Origin: Euryodendron excelsum
Lineage: Eukaryota > Streptophyta > Magnoliopsida > Ericales > Pentaphylacaceae
DNA: 64,000 nucleotides
Assembly (NCBI GenBank): GCA_033060915.1
Contig: CM065377.1
Coordinates: forward strand, 81,432,275-81,496,274
Direction: 5' to 3'
Shown: positions 35,201 through 47,828 of the stretch, piece by piece
Layout of the letters: the number at the start of each line of letters is the position of its first letter
How positions within the stretch are numbered: the first letter of the stretch is position 1
Program-made: the position numbers and the translations under genes
The notes under the pieces: generated by a model
The model's input: the letters and a program-made list of their open reading frames with translations, nothing else
Database searches by the model: none
Told to the model about the DNA's origin: nothing

Positions 35201-38200
35201 CCCAACACCTTGTTATATACATGCATAACAGTGCTCTTCAGATAAACATGACACACCTGATGAGTACAACATTTACTACATAAGCTTAATGGGCATCAAA
35301 CTGGTGCTAGCTAGTACTAGCTTTTTCTTAGTCAACTTACACCCACAACCATATCACATCATGTTGACTATATAGTGATGCGACTACATACTAACCATAT
35401 TTAACCCACACTTACTTTACATCATTTATTTTTCACCAAGCAACTAGCTTAAGTTATTATACATAGTTATTTCATTGCATGCATCTTCTCGTACATCTTC
35501 AGGCTAGGACCCTTTATATTTAGCACAAGGTATTGACACGTTGCACTCCCTCCACGCTCCTCATGTAGCTCAATCAGAATTAATGTCAAAATCATCTGAA
35601 CTTGCACGTGAATATAGATAGCGACTCAAATACACTCGATAGGTGGGATGGTCTCGATCCATTGTATCATCAGTCCAAGAGCCATAATAAGCCAAAATAC
35701 AATTATGTATCTGCTGAGTGAAGTCTCAAGGAAAAACACCAAAATTGGGCCAGCGAGACGTTACTGGATAAAGAAGATCTCTAGGAACAGTAGCTGGGTG
35801 TAGATAATTTGCTATACACATTTGACATTTTTTTGTAATAACTCATTTATGAGTCTAAAAGAACTTGTTGAAAATCAAATCCACCTTGAAACTCACAGAA
35901 AGATGTTTTCACTATCCTTGTGTCATCTAGTTCTTGAAGAAATTCTTTCCGAGAGGAGAGAAGTACGAGCTTATAGCGGAAAGGAGTTTCTCAAAGATGG
36001 AATTGCCAAAAATGAATATCTCCAAAAAGAAGTAATCAATTGAACGTACTGAGATATTTTGTTTTGAGATTATTGAATAGACATTGTGCCAAGTATTGGA
36101 AGAAAGAACTGGTCTCAACAACAATGCCTATATGATACAAGTCTACGAGGTACCAAAGTAAAAGGAAAGCTTTTTTGGGAAAATAAAAACGAAATTTAGG
36201 GTCAAGCACAATGATGGAAGAGATGAACAAGGTGGAACGGGAGATTGGACAATGGACCATGCTCAAGACCATACCTAGTAAGTTCAAAATGTGAATTTGG
36301 AGATGGAGAAATGGGTGGCTTAGTTGTTGACAGAAAATTAAGAAGAAAATTATTTTTTCTTTTAATATGTTTGGCATCAAACTTCCACTAAGAAAATCAA
36401 TTTGCCCACCTTAACAGCTGAGACTGGGAAAGCATCTTTTGTCGAAATTGTAGCATTTTGGGAAATGATGATATGTCCATCTCAATGAGAAAATGATGGC
36501 CAATGAGGTGAAATTGAACACTTTCAATGCCACTCTTGACTGTCAAAATTTCTTTGCATGTAGAATGATAATGCAATTAATGATGGCCTTGTTAATCTTT
36601 TTCAATAAGAACAGCACCCCATAAATGATCACTTGCGTCAGTTTGAAGGATTTGCTTCCCTCTAGAAGGAATCTTTAATGGTAGACGAGTCTTTGCAAAT
36701 TTTTTCAAGGATTGTACTGTATGAATGCACTCAGTAATTCAAGAAGGAGCATTCTTTTTTAGCTGAGTGACAAGAGGTGTTCTGTACTTGGGCAAGGTTA
36801 GAAATAAAATCAGCCATGTAATTCACAATACCAAGAAACTGCTGAACCTGTCAGGATAATTTTCCAGTCGAGTAGTAATGTGAGGCTGAAGCTAAAATTT
36901 TCTTTTTGAAATATGCATTCCAAGAAAATCAATTTTTGGCTCTCCGATAATCATTTTCTTTTTTGATAGGATAAGTCCATGATGTTGGACCAACAAGTGG
37001 AATTTGCCTTGGAGAGCAGCATGAGTATCAATGTCAAGTGAAAAAAGGAGGATATCGTCAATGTAGATCAGGGCATTTGGCAAGAGGCATGACAGCTTTG
37101 AAACAAAGAAGGGGCAGTCTTTAATTCAAAAATTCTGGTCATGGCTTTTTGAAACAAAGAAAGGGCAATCTTTAAATCAAAAGGCGTGACAGTCCAATGA
37201 TAATGATGGTTTGGGATACAAAATCCTATTTTTGGTCTATCTTCAAGAAGAATACCAAGTTGCCAAAAACCAACTTTGAGATCAAACTTGGAGAACAATT
37301 GGGCTTGAGGAAGATGTTGGAACATGAGTTCTCTTTTTGGAAGAGGAAATTTATCATCTTGAAGAAAATGATTTGGAGGTCGGTAATTGATTACCCCATA
37401 GAAACTAAAAAACTTGATCATCTCCTCGTGGTACTGAAAACCTCATTAGATGAGAAGGTAGTTGACTGACAGACCCTTGAGCGTAAGTTAGCCAAAGGGA
37501 GGAAAGAAAATGAAATCAACTCGAACAAAACATCTTTTTTTCGATGAGCACTTAACCGCTCTCCTTTTCTCTTTCTTTTCCTTAGAGAGTTTCTCGCTTT
37601 CATAGTCTAGCATAACATATGATTCTACCAATCTGAGTTTTCCTCTTAACCTGTTCTGCTCGTTTATTTACATAAAAAATTTCACATTCCAATTGGGATT
37701 TTGTCCACCAATTCTTCTTGCAATTGAGCAAGTTCTTGTCGGGCCAATTGATAATGATCAAGATGCATTCCCCGATGACTAGCCTTAGTAGGATTAATAT
37801 CCTCATTCCTTTTAAAAAGAAGAGAGATGAAAAAATCTGGGTTATGCCACAAAGGATGAGAACATTTGGACAAAAATTCTGAGTGAGAATTTGCACAAAA
37901 ACTTTGGATAATACTATCTTGAATGGGATTGAAAGTCTCAACAGAATAAAAATGAGACATTTTGTCCAAGGCAAAAGATAGTTCTTGTGTTTTAACCCAG
38001 AAGGAAGCCAAATCGATGTAGCTTGTCTATAGTAAATCCATAGAACTAGGAATCCAAATCAGACTTTGTTCTAGATTATCACATTCATTTCTAAGGACTT
38101 TTCTAGGTAAATCAGAACCATAGACTGTTGTTTGACAGTATAATCAGGAAATAACTGAATGAGGATTGGCTTACTAACAAGAGAAATGACAAAATTCTCT

Positions 38201-41200
38201 CCATTGGCAACATGAAATGGTTTATAACAAGTTTCTCAATGAGACAAGGGAAGGATGGTAGGATTTATAATGGATGAAAAGGCTCCAATATCAGAAAAGG
38301 CAATTACTGGAATGGGTTTGCCATATTTATTGAGAAGAACATGAACCTTGACCATTGGAGCAGGTTGAGTAAGAAAGAAATCAAGAAAGTCAAGTTGATT
38401 TAGATCCAGTTGCTGAAAGTGATCGAACTCTTCTTCTGAATCAGAGAAATCCAAAGGATCTGAAGAAAATTAAAAACAGTCAGCAATCATAACCAAAATG
38501 GTGTCAGACGAAGGCTCATCATCACGAGAAAAAATAGATTCAAATGTCTGCATCATCAGGGTTCTCAACTTGGGAGAGGAGATGAATCATTTTTTCCCTT
38601 TTTTATTTTCGAGAACATTCTTTGGCATAGTGCCCTTTTGCTTTACAGAATTGTCAGACTTTCTTTTAACACGAGTTGTCTCTTTTAGGAAGTACCTCCA
38701 TTTTTTCTTTTTCCTGAAAGGAAAAGAAGATGAAGATGAAGATCAACGAGTAGCTTTAAACTTTGAACACCATTTTTTGAAATGATTCTTTTTCTTTGTG
38801 GGACAGAAACAAGAGCGACCACCATGACAATTTATTTGAAGATCAGCTCATTCACAGGTTGTACCAAAGAGTTTGCCATGCTCTTCAAGCAGTCGTAGAA
38901 ACTTTTGATGATTGCACAGTTTTTCAAGAGCAGCAAGAGCATTTTGATAAAGCTCACCAACAGTAGAATTATGAAGAGGAAAATTCTTATATTGAAGCAG
39001 TCTAGTAGTTTCATTTCCCAAAGGTTCAGTTCAGGGAAAGAATTAAAAAATGTTTTGTTTGAGGCTGACATCATCGATCCCCTTAAGAGCATAAAACCGC
39101 TTTGACATATGTTCAAAATGTTTTTCCAAGCAAATCTTTCCTCTTAAAATAACAACATTTCATGTTGAGATATTCTTCTCTTGCCTGAGCAGTATAATGG
39201 TCCCATACACCAAGAAATTCATTATGGATATGAGCAATTAAAGCATCAACACTGGGTGACTGTTTAATTTGCATCTAGCGGTACGTACCAAGAGCAATCC
39301 ACCATTGTCGCAAATAGCCATGAAGTTTGGCAACAAATTTATCAATAACAATGGGTAAAGTAACACCGAGCTGAAGTTCAGCTATACACTAGGCATGCAT
39401 CTCATAAATGTTATCCCCCCATTGAGAAGGAGAAATATCATCAATTGTGAAACCTTGAGATGGCTAATTTGAGAAATGAGAATGTTGATCATCCCAAAGG
39501 TGGGTGGAGGCTGAGGTGGATCATCAGCTTCTATGACTTCAGGATCAGTAGGAGAATCATAGTCGGCTATAAGAAGAGGTGGGATCAGTGAGGGCAAGAC
39601 AAGGTTGGATGGAAGAGTTTCAAAAGGCTGGGCAAGAGTGTGAAGGATAGTGGTTAAAGGATTTGGTTGAAGCGTTTGGTTAGCTGAAGATTCAACCAAC
39701 ATTTGAACACCTTTGAATTTTTCAGAAGAAGGAACATGCTGAGAAGATGTTGAAGGCAGAAATGGCGTGGAGCTTGATGTAGTGGGGATCTCCGTCTTTC
39801 GACGAGGAGGACACTCATACAACTTACGAGATGGTAAAAAGGCAAGAGTTATCAAAAGGATTTTGTTCACCAAAAGGGGAAAAATAGGCTAAAGGCTGAG
39901 AAAGTGTGGAAAAAGGGGTAACATATGGAGATAGTGGAGAAAGGAACTTTGGGGTCTTGGGCTTCTGTTGTTGAAGATAATAGAGCTGAGCTCTCAAAGC
40001 TTTCATTTCAGCATCCTTTTGAGCAAAAGTGAAAGTTGAAATAGAATAAGCCATCTACAACAATTCCTAGTGAACTTCCATAATTTTTTGCTGGAGTGAG
40101 ATGAGAATTTGGCATCCAACTTGTGAGAAACATAGTTGCACCTGAGAATCAACAATCTTCTTTAACATCTTATTTTGTGCAACAGTCTTGTCAGACTGCC
40201 AATTAAGGGTTGCTTCTGTAGCTATGATGGACTTGCTGCTTCCATCTGGATGTTTTGAAGGGAGTTTGGAATTTTCCAAGCATGCTTACTATATTCATGA
40301 AGATTTTCATAGTCCAGCGGAGAAAAACCATCAAGTTGGAACATGTAACAGGGTGGTGAAAGAGGAGGTGGCAAGAATGGTGCAGGGGGAAGTGGTAGGA
40401 GATGATGGTTTCCAGAATAACGGACATAAAAGTAAAATTTTCCGGATGGTTCTCCCAACAAACCAACTTCAAGATCTCTTGCTTCATACGAGGCCTGCAA
40501 TTGTTGCTAAGATCAATCCATCGATGATTCCAGCAATCATCAGAGTCACATACATCAACGAAACAATGTCCATCAAGACTGGCTTCGTAGACAAGATTGC
40601 CTTGAGAGTCAAACGAATGAATAGGAACACACAACAGGTCTTTAAGAAGATTGAGTTCTATAGAGAAGACAATAGATTTAGGCTCCTATTTTTTGAAAGA
40701 GATCTCAATAGTGCCATCAGCTTTACGGAGGAAAGAAGGATCTAAAGACTGGTCAGGTCAGGAATTTTGGTGAATTTTCTCATAATTGGCGATCCAAGTT
40801 TCTGGCAAGAGTTTCAGAAGATCAGATTTGAAAAGTTGTTTTGGAAGGTATATACAAGAAGGGTGACCTGGAGTACCAATATTGAGACACAAAGCATCTC
40901 CAGTGTAGCGCGGTATTGCCAAATCAAAGGCATGATTTTGAACCAGATAGGCCATCTGATAATGGAGTGCTGATGCATAGGTGGTATTAACCTAAGAAGC
41001 ACCTCCAATTTGCAATTGGACTTTCAAAGCTGACAGTAGATGAGGATTCTCCAAAGGCAGGTTGAAGTTGGGAAAAGAGTTAAAGACAATTGTACCAACC
41101 TTCAAAGTAGCATGCATAGTTACAATACAAGCATGCTGATATTCCAAAAACTTGGAATCAATAAGAGCTATTCTTGAAACAGCATGTAACCCTTTTCTCC

Positions 41201-42370
41201 CATGGGAAGAAAATGGATAGCACCGAAATGCAGAATGTTGGATCCTTGCATTAGCCATTTGACAAGAAAAATCGTCAAGAAGGGCAAGCGTAACCATTTG
41301 TTCTACATCAGAGGCTGGAATTAAGTGCTGATCAAAACAAGAGGTTTGGATGTATTCTTTGACACAGGTAGGTCTTGGAGTAGAGAAAACTTGATGGATA
41401 ACTTAAGGAACAAGGGAGGAAGAAGGTTTAGTAAAAGCCTTATACAAGTTAAGGAAAAGTAGAAGACAAACAGTCTGCTCACTCAGATCATAATATTCTA
41501 TTTCATACAAATAGTCTATTTTAGTAGAATTACTAGTTCAAAGAGTAGAAGGGGGAGAAGACAAATCAGGGAAAAAAAAGTAGTCATAAAGTAAAACGTG
41601 TTTCTCATTTCCCTAGTCAACTAATAATACCAAAAACTTTTCCATCAAATAATATACAAACAATCCCAAACCAATTTAATCTCCAGAGCTGAGATCTAGC
41701 CGAGGTTAACCATTACCTTCAAAATAAACCTCAAGGCACCGACTCTGCTCATTCAGATCCTAACTGGAAAGAGAATTCAAAATATTTTCTAAGCAAAGGA
41801 TTTCTGAGGTGAAGGATCCACACATGGTGGCAATCACAGAACATAATTTCCAAATGCTAAAAGTAGGAGAAGCTGATGGATTAAAAGTTAGACATGGGAA
41901 AACAAGAAACAAAGGTTTAAGCTTCCATGACTCTGATACCAAATTTTCAACCACACAGGAGGTGCAACCACAAAGAAGAGATCCGAGAGAACCCATCTTC
42001 CACGCACTCAAAAAAGCACTAAGACAAAGAGCAAACCAATACTCACCCTTTCCTGCAGTAGCTTTCCAGATTGGTCCGTAATAAGAATGCCTCTTGCTAT
42101 ACCAACTGCCCTAGAACTCCAATTGCACCCACCTGCCACACTATAAGCTTCTGATCACAGCTAAACTCAAACTCTCAATCTTAGTCTCGTAAAGACAGAC
42201 CAAGTCCCTCTCCACTTCTTCAGGGAAGTTTTCACTACATACGGCTTATCAGGATCATTAAAATCCCTCATATTATAAGAAATAAGTATAATTTTCATAT
42301 TGAAGTCCCTCATATTATAAGGAATAAGTATAATTTTCATAATGAAGTCAAGAAAAGCTTTGTCTTCTGA

Positions 42371-42420
<50 letters not shown>

Positions 42421-45400
42421 TTCCAAAAAAAAACAAAAAACATCACCCTTTCCCCTTCTAACCTTTATAGTTCAATAAACAATCAAGATTCCTCAAATAG
42501 CTCTCCTTCTTGGAGCTAAACTTGGCCCCCGACTTCATGACATTTGCCCTCTTATGTTCCTCCTCTCAATTCTCCTGAAAATTAACACCTCGTCTTCATA
42601 GCCCAATCATGAGGCACCAAGGAATTTTCTGAATCCCTTAAAATCTTTTCTTCCCGACTTTACCCACTCTGAAGCTTCCCCCCTTTTTACCTCCCAAACA
42701 TCCTCAGAAACATAAAAAAGCTACCCCTCCCCCACTATAGAATTTGGCTGATACTATGGCAAAAGGGATGCTACTGGTACCTTTAACCACCAAGGCTCCC
42801 TCCCCCAACCATTCTTCTCTAAAACCTGTAACCTCCATATCTAGCTTCTACACCAGCCACCAATAGGCCCAGTAACAAACTGCACCTCTTCGACCCAGTC
42901 AAAGCCCAACAAGAACTCCATGTTGAGTTCCCCCATCACTGAGCTCATCCAAACCGCGCCTCTTTGAGCCAATCAAAGCCCAACAAGAACTCTCTGTTGC
43001 ATTTGACACTAACCAACACTTTCTAGCTCAAACAATGCTTTAAGGCATCTACTGGAACAATCTATGCAACAGGATCGCTTGCATAATTCATGAGATGATA
43101 TAAAGGTATTGGTCACAAAAGGATGTATTTTAGCAAATGTAAACAAAAAAATTGATTCTAGTAACATCTTTTGAAGGAATAATATTATATCCTAGCCTTA
43201 TAATCTGATTAAGCATCTTTTCAAGAAAGCCTCACTTATCATTTATCTTTGCATATTGTTTTCAGCTACTTATCCCTAATTTTTCAAGGTCCACAAAAAT
43301 TAATAGAACCTGTAAACTGCCACTTCTACTGTAATCATCAAAACCCTAAACTCAAAAACAATCTATGAAATTTAGCTTCCACCAGAAGGTTCATAACTAT
43401 ACATCTCATAGTTCAGCTTCCAAGATACTAGAAGCCCATATAAAACAACCAGAGTATGTAGTAACTGCAGCTGTCCTACAGTCATGAATACCAAAGAGAA
43501 CTTCCTTTGAAGATGAGCCACCATTCCCCAATGTTGATGAAGCCCTTACCTCATCTTTGAGAAAGCCCCAGACATGTCTAATCTTCAAATTACTCCAAGA
43601 AAGAAAGACCAAAGACCTTAAAAGTGTAGGTTTTCCAACTGTTAAATATTTCCATGAGATAGATAGATTGCTACTTTCATAGCAATTGCACATTTGTGGT
43701 AAGAAAATAATCAAAAGCAAAGCAAAAATGCCACATTCTTGAAATAAAATAAATTAAGTGAAGCAAAGATCCATCCTGAACTTAACGCATAGCTTACAAA
43801 TATTTAACCATTCAGAGCTGAAATTTGCAGGAAATTGACTGTGGCAGCATACCTTGTTTCTCAACATATAACTCCTACGTGCAGGATGGACAAGGAATAA
43901 AATTTTCTTTTGTTTCCATCAAAATGGCTGAAACGTTTCTTTTTTCTAGGAGACCGAAACGAAACACTAGTGAAATAAGAAAATTCTAGTGTTTACCCTG
44001 GAACATAGCAAAAAGTACCAAAACAAGGTGCAATATGCTCATCCAATAAGTCGTATCGATGCAAATTTAAAATTTTTATAAATGTTGTACAATTTTTATT
44101 GAGAAAAAAAACAAAAGGTTGTATATTATCAGTGGCGGAGGCAGGGGGGGTCAGGGTGTCAATTGCCCCCCCTCAACTTATTCAAAAAATTTACCAGTTA
44201 TATGTAGTGTTATAGGCAAGCAAGAAAAAATACTGCTTTAGTATCTTGCATATATATCATCTCTTGAGGATGATAAATTTAAAGTGATAATCACAAAAGA
44301 ATCCTAATTTATCAGTCTTCTCCTTCTCTTCAATTTCTCTTCAATTAGTTTCCTACTTAATTTACAACTTTACATATTTTTACGAAAACTAGTCTTCACT
44401 TATCTTGATTGGTTTCCTATTAAAAATAAACTCTTAAATTTGTGAAAATTCTATGATTATACATGCTCTCGGGTAAATAAAATTTTATTTTTGAGAACAT
44501 ATAAAAATGAACACAATAAAGTGAGATTATATGAAAACTTCATGAAAATTTTTTGTGATCAAATGAAATGAAGAAAAAAATATCAAAGACAAAAACACAA
44601 CTAGATTTGGAAAGGCCAGCCAAAGTATCTGTTATGTAAATTTATAAAAAAAAATTTAAAATACTTGTTGATTTAGTACTTTTTTTTTTTGGGTAAATAA
44701 AATATACCATTCAAATTATTTTTTAACTAACTTCTTATGGTTATTGCTAATTTGGCTACCATTTATTTTATTGTGAGAAGTTTGATGTTCAATTAATGGA
44801 AACTACAACATATTACATTAAAAAAAAAAGGAGAGAAATGGAAACCAACATAAATTTGACTAGTTTGTGAGATATATATATATGCATATGTTTACGTTAG
44901 AAATATGCTTATATGAGTTAGGGGTTAATTTTTTTTTTAGTGAGATTGAAAATTTGTTAGCCCTCCTGACCTTGATTGCCCCCCCTCATCTAGAATCCTG
45001 GCTTCGCCACTGTATATTATCATATTAATATTTGTCACTTCTGAAATGTTTCCAAAACATTTCTCCGTGCTAATCGAAACAACACTCCCATGCATAATTT
45101 TAATAATTTTGAGTGACGGCAAGTTTGAGAGCTTCTCTCTCTAGAATATCCTCTCTAAAATCTCTTGTTGGGTTGAATCAAATGGGGAAGAAGTTTATAT
45201 TAAAGAGCAGCCCATCAACGAAATTCTCTTTGAAAGATTTTCACTCCAGGTTCGTGAGCGAGCAACTAGTTGCATATGATGTCAGTTGTAGTTCATCAAA
45301 AAAATGCTATCAACTCCGGTAAGCACTCAGCAAATAATATGTTTCAAATCCTCCAATAATGATCAAGGGAGGATAATCTTCTCTATGTAGAAGGATGGTA

Positions 45401-47750
45401 ATAAAGAGAGTAATATATTTGGAACAAATTTCGCTCCAAGCAAAGTGACAGATGTGCAAGGCCTCCTTAGTGGTGGTGTTATTACTACTTCATCTAGGAA
45501 TGTCAAAAAGAAGAAATTAGCGAAAAAATAAAAAAATCTCAAGGAAACTAGAGAAAAAGCAGGTAATTGGGCTAGTAAACTGAAGAGGAGTTCACATTTG
45601 ATGAAACCGCCAAATGTGTTTACCTTGTGAAATTATCTTAAATGACTAGGTTTTCTCTCGTTTAACTTTTGGGTGATTTTTGTGGCAGTTTCTAGAATTG
45701 GGTTGTGCTTGTTTTGTAATCTTTCGTGCCTACCCACTTGGGGTGTAAGTGGAATCTTTTTCGGCTAGGTTAAGAACTTAAGTTCTTGTCTTGATGTGTT
45801 CTCTCTTTGAGAGTTTGTGCCTCTGAGGCTGTGTCCTGAACTTCTTTGTACTTTTCTATATGTTGGTAATGAAAAACAAACCTACCAAAAGAAAAAACAA
45901 AGAGGACCAACACACCAAAACAAAATTTTGATCCTCGTGAAGGGCATAACATGTTACAGGTTAGTAACTTATATAGCAACTAAAACTGCTTTTATAGCCA
46001 CACTTTATCATGACAACAATTAGAAAAGAAAGTTCAACGATCAAAATGGGAATTACATTTTTTGCAACTCCAGTTTGATGAACCCATGAATAAACTTTTC
46101 CAGCATAGCTTAGCTAGTCAGTATCCAGAATCATGTCATTCTACTCAATTAAACAGGATATACAAGTACTCACCATGACTATCAGGAAGTTCCCCCTCTT
46201 CTATTTCCTCAAGGTTACTCTCATCTTGAGTAATAGCATTATCTGCAGCAACACTTTTTGAGTTATTCTCTGAAACAGCTCCTTCTGACAAATGACATTG
46301 CAAGAGGGTGACAACTTTGTTTAAGTATGATTCTTGAAACTTGACATCAAGCTGGTAGTTCGCTCTCTCATCACTTTGTAAAGCTGTCCAAAAAGATTGA
46401 GCAACCTGCAAAAGACATGAAGCTCAGGAAATCAATCCACAAACAATTGTCTAGTTGATCAAGACAAGTGTAAGGATATGCTGCACCTTGTAAGCACACC
46501 ACTGTCCTAGTTCACCTAGTGCATAGTTAATAGCCCTCAACTTTTGAATTAAATTAGCAGCGCCATCACTTTCAGTTCTTTCAGAGACACCATAAACTTG
46601 CCGCAACTCTTCCTTGGCTCCAGCATCCCTTGCTCCCATAAATTGCCATTTACTTCTCCGAGAACTTGATTGAGCAGCTTCTTCAACTGCCAACTCCATT
46701 TGTTTTATTTGTTCATGTAGGGACCACAAGCTAGAAGCTTTGTCATACTCCACCACAATTTCAGAGGGCATTGGTACATGTTTCTCCAGCTCCTTGCGAT
46801 CTTTTATTGTACAAACTACAGAGTCTAGTTTACTTTCAAGATTACGAATCTTTATGGCACAATCCACCTGGCTGGAAACACCTGCTTTAACCATGAGCGA
46901 CGTGGTAGTCAAAACATGGATGCAGCAAAAACACATTTCTCAATTGAAAATTTTGTGAAAAAGGAAAAAACTACTACATATTTGATCAAAAAGATGCTTC
47001 TCTTAGAGAACTCATAATCTCAAAATGAGCATAAATGCCAACACTCATAACAGAACGAACAATACCCTTTAAGTTTACAGGAGAAGCAGTCATCCCAAAA
47101 ACTGATGGCCTCTTCTCCTTAGGTGTTGTGTGATAGAACTCAGACATCACAAGAGAATATGGATGTTTCTTGACAGCATGATGGCATTCATCCAGAATAA
47201 GTAGATTAATAGCTTCCATCTTTATTATGCTGTGCCTCAGAATGTTCAAAAGTATTTGGGCTGTCATCACTAAAACCTGCACCAGAAGCAAAGAATTGCA
47301 GCTGTTGATAGTAAGAACTACCACGTGATTAGGGAAAGTTAAAGACCAGCAATAAATACTCATTCACAAAGCAACTGTCTGAACTGAATGCAGAGACCTT
47401 TTTTTTTATATAGAAGCGCGGCAACCTACCTTCTTTCTTTTTTATTTTAATGTAGCAACGTAATTGTCTAAACTGAATGCGGAGACCTTTTCTTTTTTTA
47501 ATTTAAACGTGGCAACCTACCTTTTTTACTTTTGGCTCCGTTTGTTTTGACGGAAACTGTTTTTCGTGATTTCAGGCATTTGGTTGTCCATTAACTGAGT
47601 AAAATATTTGAAAACTGGATATGACTTACCTAATTCTCCAAAAAGAGCTCCTCTTCACCCAGAGAGAGGGGGGTACAGAGAGAATCTCCTGCTAGAACGA
47701 AAGAGACCCAAGAGCAGACCAGAACAAAACACACACACACACACACACAC

Positions 47751-47828
<78 letters not shown>

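Larger units (their letters stand above)
36000..41941 (-). mobile_element. Degenerate endogenous caulimovirid (pararetrovirus)
   Basis: Read on the minus strand: tRNA-Met primer-binding site, movement protein, coat-protein region with zinc knuckle, aspartic protease, reverse transcriptase, RNase H. That single-polyprotein order suits petuvirus or florendovirus-like Caulimoviridae. There is no integrase, no envelope and no LTR. Stops, frameshifts and an internal duplication show that it cannot encode a working virus. It shares the DCL1 orientation. Confidence 0.85.
27474..46173 (-). other. DCL1 intron 5 (18.7 kb), nested retroelements
   Basis: The donor is CATG|GTGAGT (46173 side), the acceptor TATAG|TT (27474 side). 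It holds LINE fragments in the same orientation as DCL1, a Copia and a short LTR element in the opposite orientation, a caulimovirid in the DCL1 orientation, and a hAT-type element. Stretches 43.0-44.1 and 45.0-46.1 kb have no recognised feature. Confidence 0.9.

Noticed and set aside
40188..40745. 185-codon plus-strand ORF
   Set aside because: It is the opposite strand of the caulimovirid remnant and shows no domain of its own.
42167..42436. Poly-glycine minus-strand ORF
   Set aside because: The glycines come from the poly(C) tract; only the downstream part is a LINE ORF2 start remnant.
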